Shown: positions 17,950-28,477, numbered from the stretch's first letter. The stretch: 64,000 bases of DNA from Fodinicurvata sediminis DSM 21159 (GCF_000420625.1 NZ_ATVH01000015.1:186001-250000), one strand, 5' to 3'. Numbers and translations: made by a program. The notes: generated by a model from the letters alone, not told the origin.

Positions 17950-19185
17950 CTACTTTTGCGTCGCTCTGAAATCCCGCCGAAAGGCGAGCCCATAAAGCGT
18001 TATGCCGACCAGGCAATAGGCGGCACAGCCGGCCAGAAGGGCGTTGACGCTGACGCCGAAGTCGATCAGCAGGCCCAGCAGGCCGGGGGCAAGGGCTGTT
18101 GAAATGACCATCAGGGCGGCCGCAACAGCACGAATGGAGCCCAGGTGGCTGGTGCCGTAGGTCTCGGCCCACATGGCCGTGGTGACGGAGGTGTTGGAGC
18201 CGGCAGTGAGGCCGGCCAGCAGCATGTAGACCAGGGCGATCCAGGGCGAATTGCCAAGCGAGATAACCAGGCAGGCCAGGGCCAGAGGAATCAGATAGAA
18301 GGGCATCAGGCGGCGCGCCGTCAGGCGGTCGATCAGGGCGCCCGAGGCCAGGTTGGCGCAGACCGAGCTGATGGCAAAGGCGACGAAGCAGGTGGCGAAC
18401 CAGGCGAGTGCCCAGCCCTTCACCTCTGTGATGTGGATCTGGTGAAAGAAGACACCGGTGTTGATGAAGCCGGAGGCCATGAGACCCGGCAGCATCATCA
18501 GGAAGAGCGGCTGGCGCACGAAGGGCCCGAGCCGGAAACTGGCGCCGCCCTTCGGCTGAAAACTACCGGCCCGCCCGCCGTGCAGCAGGAACAACACCAG
18601 AGGCAGCAGCACGCAGAGCAGGAAGAGCGCGGCCAGCAGCCAGGTGGTGCGCCAGCCGACGGCCGCTGTTACCAGCACGACGGTCAGCGGGAAGACGGCT
18701 TCGCCGGCGGGATTGCCCATGGAGGCAAAGGCGATGGCCTTGCCGCGGCTGCGTTCGAAGTGGCGGGCCATACTGGTGATGGCGGCGTGCACCATCAGCC
18801 CCTGTCCACAGAGCCGCAACAGGAAAAGCGCGATGCCCAGCATGATGACGCTCTGCACCGAAAAGGTCAGCAGGCAGGCGAGTGCGAGGCCCAGGAGTGT
18901 GGCGATGACGAAGCGGCGCAGCGGCATGCGGTCGAGCTGGGCGCCCAGCTTGATCATGCAGAGTCCGCTGGCCAGCGTGGCAATGGAGTAGACCGTGCCT
19001 ATGCCGCCATGGCTGAGGTCGAAGGCGGCGCGGAAATCGGCATTGAACAGCGAGATGAAGAAGGTCTGGCCGAAGCTGGAGAAGAAGGCCAGGAGGAAAC
19101 CGAAGGCCAGCAACTTGAGGCGCTCGGGGAGCGCAAAGGCGGTTTCGGCCGCGCCAGTGGAGGAAGGTTCCTGTTCGAGTGACAT
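17950..19185 (-). CDS. MFS transporter
   Basis: A 411-aa protein with about 12 hydrophobic segments and the major facilitator loop 2-3 motif in modified form (GAQLDRMPLRRF). A second related motif (GALIDRLTARRLMPF) between TM8 and TM9 marks the two-fold repeat. The substrate cannot be told. It lies upstream of the cyclase gene on the same strand with a 129-base gap. Confidence 0.85.
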   Translation of the reverse strand: MSLEQEPSSTGAAETAFALPERLKLLAFGFLLAFFSSFGQTFFISLFNADFRAAFDLSHGGIGTVYSIATLASGLCMIKLGAQLDRMPLRRFVIATLLGLALACLLTFSVQSVIMLGIALFLLRLCGQGLMVHAAITSMARHFERSRGKAIAFASMGNPAGEAVFPLTVVLVTAAVGWRTTWLLAALFLLCVLLPLVLFLLHGGRAGSFQPKGGASFRLGPFVRQPLFLMMLPGLMASGFINTGVFFHQIHITEVKGWALAWFATCFVAFAISSVCANLASGALIDRLTARRLMPFYLIPLALACLVISLGNSPWIALVYMLLAGLTAGSNTSVTTAMWAETYGTSHLGSIRAVAAALMVISTALAPGLLGLLIDFGVSVNALLAGCAAYCLVGITLYGLAFRRDFRATQK

Positions 19186-19536
19186 GGGCCCTTGGTGTAG
19201 CGGGCCTGCCCCGGGGAGCCAAGGGCAATGACCCCAACAAGGGGATCACAGGAAGCTTGTTGAGGCAGGAAAGACCGTGCGTGATCGGTTTCGAATTGTT
19301 CGGACTGTAGTACTTTCAAGGCTTTATGGGTGAATGCTCACCTGCGCTATCTATGTGATGATTTAAGAGTACAACTGTTCTTTATTTGCTATTTTTTGTG
19401 TTTCACAAGAATTCAAAATTAAAAAAGCCATGTTGTTTTTGAATACGAGGTATTCGCGCAGTTTTCTTAACCAATTCAAAACGAATAAGGAGCATAAACC
19501 GGGTATCTTTAATCCCTCCTTCCCTAAGGGCATACG
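19186..19536. other. AT-rich intergenic region before the chemotaxis receptor
   Basis: 351 bases between divergent genes, clearly richer in A+T than the surroundings. It holds a short hairpin (GAATAC-GAG-GTATTC near 19441-19455) and the TTAACC element described separately. No ORF is supported here. Confidence 0.5.
19467..19481 (+). promoter_or_regulatory. TTAACC element upstream of first chemotaxis receptor
   Basis: TTAACCAATTCAAAA lies 70 bases before the start codon. The same layout (TTAACC, three bases, TTCAAAA) occurs 74 bases before the second receptor. TTAACC resembles the CtrA half-site common in front of alphaproteobacterial motility genes; that link is inference. Confidence 0.45.
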
Positions 19537-21573
19537 ATGACAACGACGACAGGACGTCCCGCCGTTTCTTTCAAGAACCTGAAAGTCGGTTCGAAGATCT
19601 TCAGTGGCTTTGCCGTGATTCTGGCCTTTCTGCTTATCCTGGGTGGGGCCGCTTACTATAGCTCCATTCAGTCTTCCGAAAATCTCTCACTTTACAGGAA
19701 CGAAAGCAGGATCGCGGAGTTGAGCGGTCAGGCGGATGCAGAGCTGCTGCGTGCGCGCCTTTCCGCCAGCACCTTCCTGTCTTCAGGCGGGGAAGACTAT
19801 ATTGAGGCTTTCCAGGAAGCGGATCGCAAGCTGAGCCAGAATTTCACCAGCGCCCGCGAGTTGATGGCGAAGGAGGAAAGTCGTGCCGCCGTCGACCAGA
19901 TCCTGGATATCCAGCAGAACTACACCGGCAACTTTGAACGCCTGGTGGAACTGCGAGGTCTGCGGGAGCAACTGACCAGCGACATCATCAACGACATCGG
20001 GGCCGAAACGCGCGCCCTGATCACGAGCATTCAGGAAGCGGAACTGAATGGCGAAAACCTGCGCAACATCGCGATTGCCGCCGACATCAACAACGATTTT
20101 CAGATGCTGCGCGCTGTCGCGGCGCGTTTTCTCCAGGACCAGAATGCGGCCGCGCGCGAAGAGGTGACGTCTGGACTGCCCGATCTGCAGTCCCGCCTGA
20201 GTGGCCTTAGGGAGCAGACACTCGTTCCCGGCCAGGAGGACCGAATCGGCAAGGCCCTTGCTCTTATGGACGAATACCAGGAAGGCTTTTCCGAACTCAG
20301 TTCGACAATCGCACAGATGAATGACACGGTCGCCACCATGCTGGACCAGGGGGCGCAGGTTATTTCTTTTTCCGGAAACATCCGTGAGGTGGCGGCCAGG
20401 GAGCAGGACAGGGCGTCTGCCCAGGCCGAAAGTGCCGCGGACATGGCCGAGCAGCTTTCCCTTGGCCTTTCCGGTGGCGCCCTCGTCCTGGGCCTGCTGG
20501 TGGCCTGGCTGATTGCGCGTGCCATTACCCGGCCGGTGGTGTCCATGACCGGCGCCATGAACCGCCTTGCGAGTGGAGACGAGAGCGTCGAGATCCCGGC
20601 GGTCGGCCAGCGTGACGAGATCGGCCAGATGGCCGGAGCGGTCCAGGTCTTCAAGGACAACATGATCCGTTCGCGTGAGCAGGAAGCCAAGGCGGCTGAG
20701 CAGGAAAAGCGGGCCGAAGAGGAGCAGAAGCGTGCCATGAATGCCATGGCGGACCGTTTCGAGGAGACGGTGGGACAGATGGTTCAGGCCATCGGCTCCA
20801 TGGCCAACGAGCTGGAAGCAGCGGCGCAGACCATGACCTCCTCGGCCGAGGAGACCAACTCCCAGGCGGCAAGTGTGTCGGCGTCCTCGCTGCAGGCCTC
20901 CACCAATGTACAGACCGTGGCCAGTTCGGCCGAGGAGATGGCGGCCTCCATCCGGGAGATCAGCCAACAGGTTTCCACGTCCGCCAGGACGGCCAATGCC
21001 GCGGTCGAGGACGCGGACCGTACCTCGGAAACGGTGAACGTGCTGGCCGGCTCGGCCGAGAAGATCGGCGATGTGGTGAAGCTGATCCAGGACATTGCCG
21101 AGCAGACGAACCTGCTGGCGCTGAACGCCACCATCGAAGCGGCGCGGGCCGGTGAGGCCGGCAAGGGCTTTGCCGTGGTGGCCAGCGAGGTGAAGAACCT
21201 GGCCAACCAGACCGCCAAGGCGACCGAGGAGATTTCCCAGCAGATCTCCGGCATGCAGGGAGTCACCAGCGAGACGGTCGGGGCGATCGACAAGATCAGC
21301 CAGCGCATCCGGGAGAGCCAGGAGATCGCCAGTTCCATCGCAGCCGCGATGGAGGAGCAGGATGCGGCCACCGGCGAGATTACCCGCAACGTTCAGCAGG
21401 CGGCCGAAGGCACCAACGAGGTGACCAGTGCTATCGAGCAGGTCAGCCAGGCGGCCGCCGAGGGTGGCTCTGCCGCCGAACAGGTGCTGTCCAGCGCCCG
21501 TCAGTTGGGCGAGACAGCCGGCCAATTGCAGAAGGGCGTCGATGACTTCCTGAAGAACGTCCGGGCCGCTTGA
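19537..21573 (+). CDS. Methyl-accepting chemotaxis protein (copy 1)
   Basis: A 678-aa inner-membrane chemoreceptor. TM1 is near residues 17-36, followed by a periplasmic all-helical sensor of about 265 residues (HBM-like), TM2 near 305-328, a HAMP domain, and a cytoplasmic coiled-coil signalling domain. The hairpin tip [28 protein letters not shown] starts near residue 521 and is canonical. The ligand is unknown. A near twin of equal length follows at 21797, identical over long stretches of the signalling region but divergent in the sensor. Confidence 0.93.
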   Translation: MTTTTGRPAVSFKNLKVGSKIFSGFAVILAFLLILGGAAYYSSIQSSENLSLYRNESRIAELSGQADAELLRARLSASTFLSSGGEDYIEAFQEADRKLSQNFTSARELMAKEESRAAVDQILDIQQNYTGNFERLVELRGLREQLTSDIINDIGAETRALITSIQEAELNGENLRNIAIAADINNDFQMLRAVAARFLQDQNAAAREEVTSGLPDLQSRLSGLREQTLVPGQEDRIGKALALMDEYQEGFSELSSTIAQMNDTVATMLDQGAQVISFSGNIREVAAREQDRASAQAESAADMAEQLSLGLSGGALVLGLLVAWLIARAITRPVVSMTGAMNRLASGDESVEIPAVGQRDEIGQMAGAVQVFKDNMIRSREQEAKAAEQEKRAEEEQKRAMNAMADRFEETVGQMVQAIGSMANELEAAAQTMTSSAEETNSQAASVSASSLQASTNVQTVASSAEEMAASIREISQQVSTSARTANAAVEDADRTSETVNVLAGSAEKIGDVVKLIQDIAEQTNLLALNATIEAARAGEAGKGFAVVASEVKNLANQTAKATEEISQQISGMQGVTSETVGAIDKISQRIRESQEIASSIAAAMEEQDAATGEITRNVQQAAEGTNEVTSAIEQVSQAAAEGGSAAEQVLSSARQLGETAGQLQKGVDDFLKNVRAA

Positions 21574-21604
21574 CCCCGGGCTTGGATTATCCCATTGCGC
21601 CTAA

Positions 21605-21640
21605 GAGAAGGGGGGCTGCTGATCAGCAGCCCCCCTTCTC
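21605..21640. terminator. 36-bp perfect palindrome, terminator after chemotaxis receptor 1
   Basis: Each half is GAGAAGGGGGGCTGCTGA read toward the centre, making a perfect 36-base palindrome 31 bases past the stop. Only a weak T-rich tail (TTCTCGTTTCC) is involved. Likely transcription end between the tandem receptor genes. Confidence 0.7.
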
Positions 21641-21722
21641 GTTTCCATTACCAGGTCATCTTGCAGAGGTTGCTTTGGTGGAGACAGAGCAGGGTTGCAC
21701 GCAAAAGGGGAATTTCTCTCGC

Positions 21723-21737
21723 TTAACCTTTTCAAAA
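21723..21737 (+). promoter_or_regulatory. TTAACC element upstream of second chemotaxis receptor
   Basis: TTAACCTTTTCAAAA lies 74 bases before the start codon and matches the element at 19467 in sequence and spacing, although the surrounding intergenic sequences differ. This suggests a shared promoter or operator. Confidence 0.45.
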
Positions 21738-21796
21738 GGATTCAGGGGCATCCTTCAGTGACCTAACTCTATTATCCGTAGCAGGCTGTAAGACAC

Positions 21797-23833
21797 ATGA
21801 GTGAGAAGAAAACTTCGCGCGCAGGCTTTTTTGCAAACCTCAGGATCAGCACCAAGATCTTCACCGGCTTTGCCATCGTCCTGGTCCTGATGGCAACACT
21901 GGGTATCGTGTCATTTTTGAGTTCCAAGCAGGGTTCGGAGAACCTGGCGACTTATTCCGCGCAAGGAGAGATCGTCGAGCTGACGGGATCCGCGCAATCC
22001 GAGATTGTCCGTGCGCGCCTGGCGGTGACGAGCTTCATGAACTCGGGCGCCAGCGCTGATGTCGAGGCCTTCAGGGAAGCAAACCAGGGTGCGATCGAAG
22101 ATTTCGAGGCGGCCCAGAAGCTGATGCAGACCCAGGAAAACCAGGCGACGGTCGAGCAGATCCTGAGCAACCAGCGCAGTTACAGCGACCTCTTCGAATA
22201 CCTGGTTAGCCTGCGCAAGCAGCGGGAAGGCATCATCGCCGCGACCCTGAACGCCCTGGGCGCCCAAGCGCGCGCCAGCATCACGGAATTGCAGGAAGCC
22301 GAGGTTGCGGGCGAGAACTTGCGCAACATCGGGATCATCGCTGGTGTCAACAACGACTTCCAGATGCTGCGCACGGTCGCGGCGCGCTATCTTCAGGGTG
22401 AGAATACAGCCGATCGTGACGAGGTCCTGGAGCTGTTGCCGGATCTGCGTGAACGCTTGGGCCAGTTGGCGGAGACCACGCTGGTTCCAGACCAACCCCA
22501 GAAGATCAATGCCACGATCGCCATGCTGGAAAGCTATGAACGTGGCTTTGGCCGCCTGGCAGACACCCTGGACTCTCTGAACGAGCAGGCAGCCGAGATG
22601 ACGGAGCTGGGACAGGAAACCCTGGCTCTGGCCACAGATATTCAGACTGTTGCCAGAGGCGAGCAGACTCAGGTTGCGGAGGCAGCCGAAACGCAGTCGA
22701 CCCTGGCTGAACAGCTGGCATTGGGCTTGACGGCGGGGGCCGTTGTCCTGGGCCTGATCGTGGCTTGGCTGATTGCGCGGGTGATTACCCGGCCGGTCAA
22801 GGCCATGACGGGAACGATGGACAGCCTGGCTGATGGTGACCTTTCGGTCGAAATCCCGGCGGTGGGACAGAAGGACGAGATCGGCCAGATGGCAGAATCG
22901 GTCCAGGTCTTCAAGGACAACCTGGTTCGCACACGGGAAATGGAGGCCGAGGCCGAAGCTCAGAAGCACAAGGCCGAGGAAGAGAAGAAGCAGGCCATGA
23001 ACGACATGGCGAATCGCTTCGAGGAGACGGTCGGTCAGATGGTTCAGGCCATCGGCTCCATGGCCAACGAACTGGAGGCCGCGGCACAGACCATGACGTC
23101 TTCGGCCGAGGAAACGAACTCCCAGGCCACCAGTGTCGCAGCTTCGGCAACCCAGGCCTCGACCAACGTGCAGACGGTGGCGAGTTCGGCCGAGGAGATG
23201 TCCGCCTCGATCAAGGAGATCAACCAGCAGGTCTCGACCTCGTCCAAGACGGCAGATTCGGCGGTCGAGGATGCCGATCGTACCTCCGAGACGGTGAATG
23301 TGCTGGCCGGATCGGCCGACAAGATCGGCGATGTGGTGAAGCTGATCCAGGACATTGCCGAGCAGACGAACCTGCTGGCGCTGAACGCCACCATCGAGGC
23401 GGCGCGGGCCGGTGAGGCCGGCAAGGGCTTTGCCGTGGTGGCCAGTGAAGTGAAGAATCTGGCCAACCAGACGGCCAAGGCCACCGAGGACATCTCGCAG
23501 CAGATATCCGAGATGCAGGGCGTGACCAGCGAGACGGTCGAGGCAATCCAGAAGATCAGCCAGCGCATCCGGGAGAGCCAGGAGATTGCCGGTTCCATCG
23601 CAGCCGCAATGGAGGAGCAGGATGCCGCCACTGACGAGATCTCGCGCAACGTTCAGCAGGCCGCCGAGGGTACCAATGAGGTCTCCAGTGCCATCGAGCA
23701 AGTCAGCCAGGCGGCCTCCGAGGGCGGCTCTGCCGCCGAACAGGTGCTGTCCAGCGCCCGTCAGTTGGGCGAGACGGCTGGTCAATTGCAGAAGGGCGTC
23801 GATGACTTCCTGAAGAACGTGCGGGCTGCATGA
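21797..23833 (+). CDS. Methyl-accepting chemotaxis protein (copy 2)
   Basis: A 678-aa chemoreceptor paralogous to the preceding gene and exactly the same length. TM1 is near residues 17-37, the helical periplasmic sensor follows, TM2 is near 305-328, then HAMP and the signalling coiled coil. The signalling region is almost identical to copy 1 at protein level, with runs of identical DNA over 100 bases (for example around 23330-23450), while the sensor differs widely. This points to duplication with homogenisation of the output domain. It probably senses a different ligand. Confidence 0.93.
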   Translation: MSEKKTSRAGFFANLRISTKIFTGFAIVLVLMATLGIVSFLSSKQGSENLATYSAQGEIVELTGSAQSEIVRARLAVTSFMNSGASADVEAFREANQGAIEDFEAAQKLMQTQENQATVEQILSNQRSYSDLFEYLVSLRKQREGIIAATLNALGAQARASITELQEAEVAGENLRNIGIIAGVNNDFQMLRTVAARYLQGENTADRDEVLELLPDLRERLGQLAETTLVPDQPQKINATIAMLESYERGFGRLADTLDSLNEQAAEMTELGQETLALATDIQTVARGEQTQVAEAAETQSTLAEQLALGLTAGAVVLGLIVAWLIARVITRPVKAMTGTMDSLADGDLSVEIPAVGQKDEIGQMAESVQVFKDNLVRTREMEAEAEAQKHKAEEEKKQAMNDMANRFEETVGQMVQAIGSMANELEAAAQTMTSSAEETNSQATSVAASATQASTNVQTVASSAEEMSASIKEINQQVSTSSKTADSAVEDADRTSETVNVLAGSADKIGDVVKLIQDIAEQTNLLALNATIEAARAGEAGKGFAVVASEVKNLANQTAKATEDISQQISEMQGVTSETVEAIQKISQRIRESQEIAGSIAAAMEEQDAATDEISRNVQQAAEGTNEVSSAIEQVSQAASEGGSAAEQVLSSARQLGETAGQLQKGVDDFLKNVRAA

Positions 23834-23881
23834 TGGCAGGGCTGTGCATGATGGAAGGGCGGTTCTGAACTTGTCCAAAGG

Positions 23882-23908
23882 CGGGAGGGTTCGACTGGGA
23901 TCCTCCCG
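23882..23908 (+). terminator. Terminator after chemotaxis receptor 2
   Basis: Arms CGGGAGG and CCTCCCG with a 13-base loop, followed by TCCTGTTTTCG. It lies about 50 bases past the stop. Confidence 0.6.
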
Positions 23909-24073
23909 TCCTGTTTTCGTGGCCTCCCTGCCCACAAGGCTGGAAAACGACAGGGTTAATGTTCCCCATGACAGCCACAGGGGGACTGTGTTAGGCGAAA
24001 GAGACAGCCGCCGACTCAAAATAGATGAAATACAAGAATCTAGGCTGCTCGAAACGAATGGGGATCTGATTTC

Positions 24074-24229
24074 ATGATGGTGCTGCCGTTCCTACTGCTG
24101 TTTGCCGGGCTGGTCGCCGTGGCCGGCAACAAGCGGGAACTTGGTATGGGGTTGTGGTTCCTGAGTCTGCTGGTGACGCTGGGCCTGTTTGCCATGCATG
24201 CCACCGATACACTGTCGCTGCAGTGGTGA
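24074..24229 (+). CDS. DUF5993 family small membrane protein
   Basis: A 51-aa protein with two hydrophobic helices separated by the polar GNKRELGMG turn: MMVLPFLLLFAGLVAVAG, then LWFLSLLVTLGLFAMHATDTL. This fits the small DUF5993 family, which I recall as commonly encoded next to DsbB-like proteins, as here. The next start is 10 bases after its stop. The role is unknown; it may be a small subunit of the neighbouring oxidoreductase. Confidence 0.75.
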   Translation: MMVLPFLLLFAGLVAVAGNKRELGMGLWFLSLLVTLGLFAMHATDTLSLQW

Positions 24230-24239
24230 GGACAGCCCC

Positions 24240-24806
24240 ATGATCACACCTGAAATGTCGCGCCAACTGAATGCGCTGATCCTGCTGGGGATTGCCGCTA
24301 TCCTGGGCTTTGCCTTCCTGGATCAGTTCGTGATGGATGACCTGCCGTGTCCGCTTTGCCTGTTGCAGCGGGTCGGTTTTGTCCTGGCTGGCTTCGGTTT
24401 CGCATTGAACGTGGTGATTGGGCCGCGTCCCAGCCACTATGGCGTGGCAATCCTGGGGGCGGCCGTCGGTGCGGGTGTGGCGACGCGCCAGGTGCTGCTG
24501 CATATCGTGCCGGGAAGCGGGTCCTACGGCGATCCGCTCTTCGGCCTGCACTTCTATACCTGGGCCTTGATCGCCTTCTGCCTGATCATCGTGGTTGCAG
24601 CCCTGTTGCTGTTGTTCGAGGACCAGTTCCGGCCCACGCCCGGCATGATCAAGCGGGAAGGCTGGCGCGGCGCGACGGGACTGGGCTTGGTGGCCCTGTT
24701 TTTCTTTACGCTGCTGACCCTCGTGAACGCCGGCTCTACCTTCGTCGAGTGCGAATTGGGTCTCTGCCCGGACAATCAGGAAAGCTACCAACTGCTCCAG
24801 GAGTGA
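24240..24806 (+). CDS. DsbB-like disulfide oxidoreductase with C-terminal cysteine pair
   Basis: A 188-aa inner-membrane protein related to DsbB, which reoxidises periplasmic thiol oxidases using quinone. The first pair is C37-x-x-C40 (DDLPCPLC) after TM1. About five hydrophobic segments are predicted (11-30, 41-60, 66-90, 105-126, 146-166). The TM3-TM4 loop, where classical DsbB holds its second pair, has no cysteine; instead C171 and C176 sit in the C-terminal tail, which by topology would be periplasmic. ATG 24240 is chosen, 10 bases after the DUF5993 stop. Confidence 0.85.
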   Translation: MITPEMSRQLNALILLGIAAILGFAFLDQFVMDDLPCPLCLLQRVGFVLAGFGFALNVVIGPRPSHYGVAILGAAVGAGVATRQVLLHIVPGSGSYGDPLFGLHFYTWALIAFCLIIVVAALLLLFEDQFRPTPGMIKREGWRGATGLGLVALFFFTLLTLVNAGSTFVECELGLCPDNQESYQLLQE

Positions 24807-24834
24807 GCCTCTTCCCTTTCGGCCTATCCGGACA

Positions 24835-25850
24835 TCACAGGAAACGGTATCCAGTCTGCACGAGATCCCGCGGCACCATGTAGGAACGGGTTTCGATGCG
24901 CGGGCTGATGCGGCTGCGCTGGCCACCGCCGCCGGCCGGGCCACAGCAGTAAAGCGCCAGGACTTCCTGAAGGGCGGCGGCCACCTGTTCACGTTCCATG
25001 GCGCTGACCGCGAGGCGTACGCGCAGGTCTTCGGGCAGGAGGTCCGGATCCTGGTGTGCAGCTTCCTGCCAGAGGGTACCTGAATCGCTGTCGAAGGCGC
25101 TGCTGATCCCGATAATGTCCAGACGATGCCGCAGGGTCAGGTTGCGCCTGGCCAGGCGTTTTTCGATGGTTTCCGCGGCCAGCCTGGCTCGCGCAAAGGC
25201 ATTGGGGCCGGCATAGGAAATCTCGGCCTCGCCCAACCAGTCACCGATGAAGCCCACAGTGGTCTTCAGGCTTTCAGGGCGTTCCTGTCCGCGTGCCCCG
25301 CTGACGGCCACGCGGTCCGGGCCAAGCTGTTCCAGTGCCACATCACGGATGTCCAGGACCACATCGGGGGTCATGTAGTGGCCCGGGTCATGGATTTCAT
25401 AGAGCATCTGCTCCTTGACGGTTCTGAGATCAACAAGGCCGCCTGTCCCCTCGGGCTTCGTCAGGATAAAGCGGCCGTCGGCCTCGACCTGGGCGATGGG
25501 AAAGCCGATGTTGTCTGGCTCGGGCACGTCCTTCCAGCCGGGATCCGCAAAGTAGCCGCCGGTGACCTGGGCTCCGCATTCCAACAGGTGCCCGGCCAGG
25601 GTGCCGGCGGCAAGCCGGTCGTCGTCCTGCCACGACCAGCCGAAGTGGGCCACCAGAGGGCCGAGGACCAGGGCCGGATCGGCCACCCGGCCCGTGACAA
25701 CCACCTGCGCGCCGGCGTCTATCGCCTCGGCTATGGCGGCGGCGCCGATATAGGCATTGGCCGAAACCATCTCGCCCTGGGGCGAGGGCTGGTCGCGGTC
25801 CGCGTCCCAGAGCGCGTGTTGCTCCAGGTCGATGGACGCGCGGATTCGAT
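24835..25850 (-). pseudogene. AtuA-like (DUF1446) gene, 5'-truncated
   Basis: The product matches the C-terminal two-thirds of DUF1446/AtuA proteins: EMVSANAYIGAAAIAEAIDAG, VTGRVADPALVLGPL, RLAAGTLAGHLLECGAQVTGGYFADPG, and EISYAGPNAFARARLAAE. AtuA-family proteins have been linked to acyclic terpene utilisation, but many members have other or unknown roles. About 130 N-terminal residues of the family are absent. Upstream of about 25842 the frame becomes unrelated sequence that, on the other strand, encodes a TRAP permease. The open frame runs on to an ATG at 25941, but that part is probably not original. Confidence 0.7.
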
Positions 25851-27536
25851 GCCCTGCTCTGGTTGGTGAGCTGTGCAGCCTGCCTGCATGTAACCTGGAC
25901 GGCCAATGAAATCCTGACGACCCTGCCCTGGGCGGAGCCATCGGACATGGTCCTGATCGGGGTTCTGGTCGTCACCATTCTGGAACTGGCCCGGCGCGCC
26001 GTCGGCATCATCTTTCCGATACTTGTCATAACCGGACTGGCCTATGCCTTTCTTGGAAACCTGCTGCCCGGGCGGCTGGGGCACAGTGGCTTCGATATCT
26101 ATACCATCACCGAGACGCTCTATCTCAGCGATATCGGGCTCTGGGGCACGCTGACCGGCATTGCCGCCACGGTCATCGCGGCTTTCGTGCTGTTTGGTGC
26201 GGTGCTGCTGCATACGGGTGGCGGGCAGACCTTCATGGACCTGGCCCTGCTGATCTCGGGACGCTCTGTCGGGGGCGCCGCCAAGATGGCGACCGTGGCG
26301 TCCGCCTCGTTCGGCACGGTCAACGGCAGCGCCGTGGCCAATGTGGCGACCACGGGCACCATGACCATTCCGTTGATGCAGCGCATCGGTTATCCGGCCC
26401 CCTTTGCCGCTGCGGTGGAGGCGGTGGCCTCAACGGGCGGACAGATCACGCCGCCGATCCTGGGGGCGGCAGCCTTCATCATGGCCGAGATGATCGGCAT
26501 GGAATACCTGCGCATCGCCTTGGCGGCCCTGATTCCGGCAATCCTATTCTACATCGGGGTCTTTCTGACCATCGACCTGGTGGCCCTGCGAAAGCAGGTC
26601 GGTTTCGTGCCGCGCGAGGAAATTCCTTCTGCGCGCCAGGCGCTCAATCCTGTGCGGTTGCTGCCAGTGGTTGGGGGCCTGACGGGCCTGATCTGGATGC
26701 TGGTGGCCGGGCGCTCCGTGGCCTTTTCAGCGGCGTTCGGGATGGCCTGTATCGTCGTGCCCTACATAGTATTGAATCTGGCCATCTACCGCCGGCCCAG
26801 AGAAACCCTTCGGGCGCTTCTGGATGCCCTCGTTGCAGGTGGCAACGGAGTGATCATCATCGCCCTGATGTTGGCCGGTGCACAGATACTCGTTTCGCTG
26901 ATCAACATGACGGGTATTGGCGTGAAACTCTCGTCCCTGACGGTCGCGCTTGGGGGAGAGAGCACGGTGCTGGTGGGTCTGATTGTGGCCGTTGCCTGCC
27001 TGATCCTGGGGATGGGCATTCCCACCACGGCGGCTTACGTTCTGGTTGCAGCCGTCATGGCTCCAGCCCTGATCGCGATTGGCATCGAACCGTTGATCGC
27101 GCACATGTTCGTTTTCTATTACGCGACGATCTCGGTCATTACGCCGCCCGTCTGTATCGCGGTTTTCGTCGCCGCTTCCCTGGCCTCCACGCGATGGTGG
27201 CCGGTGGCGGTCAATGCCGTACGCCTGGCCGCCGTGACCTACATCATACCCTTCATGCTGCTTTCCTATCCGGGTCTGGTCTGGTCCGGCAGCGGTCTGG
27301 ATATCTTCGAGGCCGCGCTTTCGGGGAGTGTCCTGGTGGTTTGCTCGTCCATCCTGCTTTCCGGCATGCCAACACGCGGGCGCTGGGTGTTCTCACTGGC
27401 CTTGTATGGTCCAGCTGCCGTTCTTGCCCTGGTACCCGCCCATTGGGCACTTGTGGGGGCCGTGGCATTGACGATTCTTGGCCTGACCGTCGGGCGACCG
27501 TTCAGCCGTGCACAGATACGTCAGTCTGCTGGATAA
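25836..27536 (+). pseudogene. TRAP transporter fused permease (4TM/12TM), 5'-truncated
   Basis: The product matches TRAP fused permeases of the TAXI class: FDALLWLVSCAACLHVTWTANEIL, then ILELARRAVGIIFPILVITGLAYAFLG, LTGIAATVIAAFVLFGAVLLHTGGGQTFMDLAL, and VNGSAVANVATTGTMTIPLMQRIGY. The 12TM part looks complete to the C-terminus, but roughly 80-100 N-terminal residues (first helices) are missing. The frame is open leftward to a head-to-head join with the truncated AtuA-like gene. Residual starts at 25863 (TTG) or 25866 (GTG) exist. No substrate-binding subunit gene is nearby. Probably non-functional. Confidence 0.7.
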
Positions 27537-27643
27537 CCGTGTGGTTGGAAAAACAGGCCCATTACCCCATTTCAGTAACAGGCCGCCGCATTCAAGCTGT
27601 TCTTGCGGCAAGTCATCAGTAGTGAACATAACGGGGTAGATCC

Positions 27644-28477
27644 ATGGATTCAGTTGAAGCAAACGGCGCACGCATTCCCAAGATCGGTTTCGGGACCTTC
27701 CAGCTGGATGCGGATGTGGCGCGTGCACGGGTGCGCGATGCGCTGGATGCCGGCTATCGGCACATCGATACGGCACAGATGTACAAGAACGAGGATGCCG
27801 TTGGTGCTGGCCTGCGGGACAGTGGCCTGCAGCGCAAGGATATCTTCCTGACTACCAAGGTCTGGCCGGACCGCTTTGCCGATGGCGACCTGCAACGTTC
27901 GGTGAACGAGAGCCTGGACCGCCTGAAGCTGGATTACGTGGACCTGCTGCTGCTGCACTGGCCCAATCCGGAGATTCCCCTGTCGGAAACCATCGGGGCA
28001 CTGAACGATGTGCGCAAGCGCGGCCTGGCCAAGCACATCGGCATCAGCAACTTCAACGTTGCCCTGATCCGCGAGGCTGTGGCCGCTTCAGAGGCGCCGC
28101 TGGTAACCAACCAGGTGGAGTATCATCCTTGGCTGTCCCAGGACCCGGTGCGCCAGGAACTGGAACGTCACGGCATGGCACTGACCGCCTATTGCCCCAT
28201 CGGTCAGGGCAAGCTGCTTGAAGAAGCGGTGATCCAGCGCATTGCCAAGGCCCACGGCAAGGAGCCGGGGCAGGTTGTCCTGCGCTGGCACTACCAGCAG
28301 CCGGATGTGATCGCCATTCCGCGCAGCTCGAAGGCCGAGCGGGTGCGCAGCAACCTGGACATCTTCGACTTCGAATTGAGCGAGGCCGAGATGCAGCAAA
28401 TCTCGGGCATGGCGCGTTCGGACGGACGCATCATCAATCCGGCGCACCTGGCACCCGCTTGGGATAATGCCGCCTGA
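27644..28477 (+). CDS. Aldo/keto reductase (diketogluconate reductase-like)
   Basis: NADPH-dependent reductase of carbonyl compounds, 277 aa. The catalytic tetrad is visible: D42 and Y47 (HIDTAQMYKNE), K72 (TTKVW) and H105 (LLLLHWP). The cofactor motif IPRSSKAERVRSNLDIF is near the C-terminus. It resembles 2,5-diketo-D-gluconate reductases, but the substrate is not certain. The ATG follows GGGGTAGATCC, a moderate ribosome site. A strong terminator follows. Confidence 0.93.
   Translation: MDSVEANGARIPKIGFGTFQLDADVARARVRDALDAGYRHIDTAQMYKNEDAVGAGLRDSGLQRKDIFLTTKVWPDRFADGDLQRSVNESLDRLKLDYVDLLLLHWPNPEIPLSETIGALNDVRKRGLAKHIGISNFNVALIREAVAASEAPLVTNQVEYHPWLSQDPVRQELERHGMALTAYCPIGQGKLLEEAVIQRIAKAHGKEPGQVVLRWHYQQPDVIAIPRSSKAERVRSNLDIFDFELSEAEMQQISGMARSDGRIINPAHLAPAWDNAA

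Noticed and set aside
18145-19182. Plus-strand frame (345 codons) opposite the MFS gene
   Set aside because: Composition is low-complexity and hydrophilic, mirroring membrane helices on the other strand.
21911-24019. Long minus-strand frame (702 codons) opposite chemoreceptor 2
   Set aside because: Leucine/glycine/histidine-rich mirror of the receptor coding strand; the same pattern occurs opposite copy 1, as expected for a shadow.
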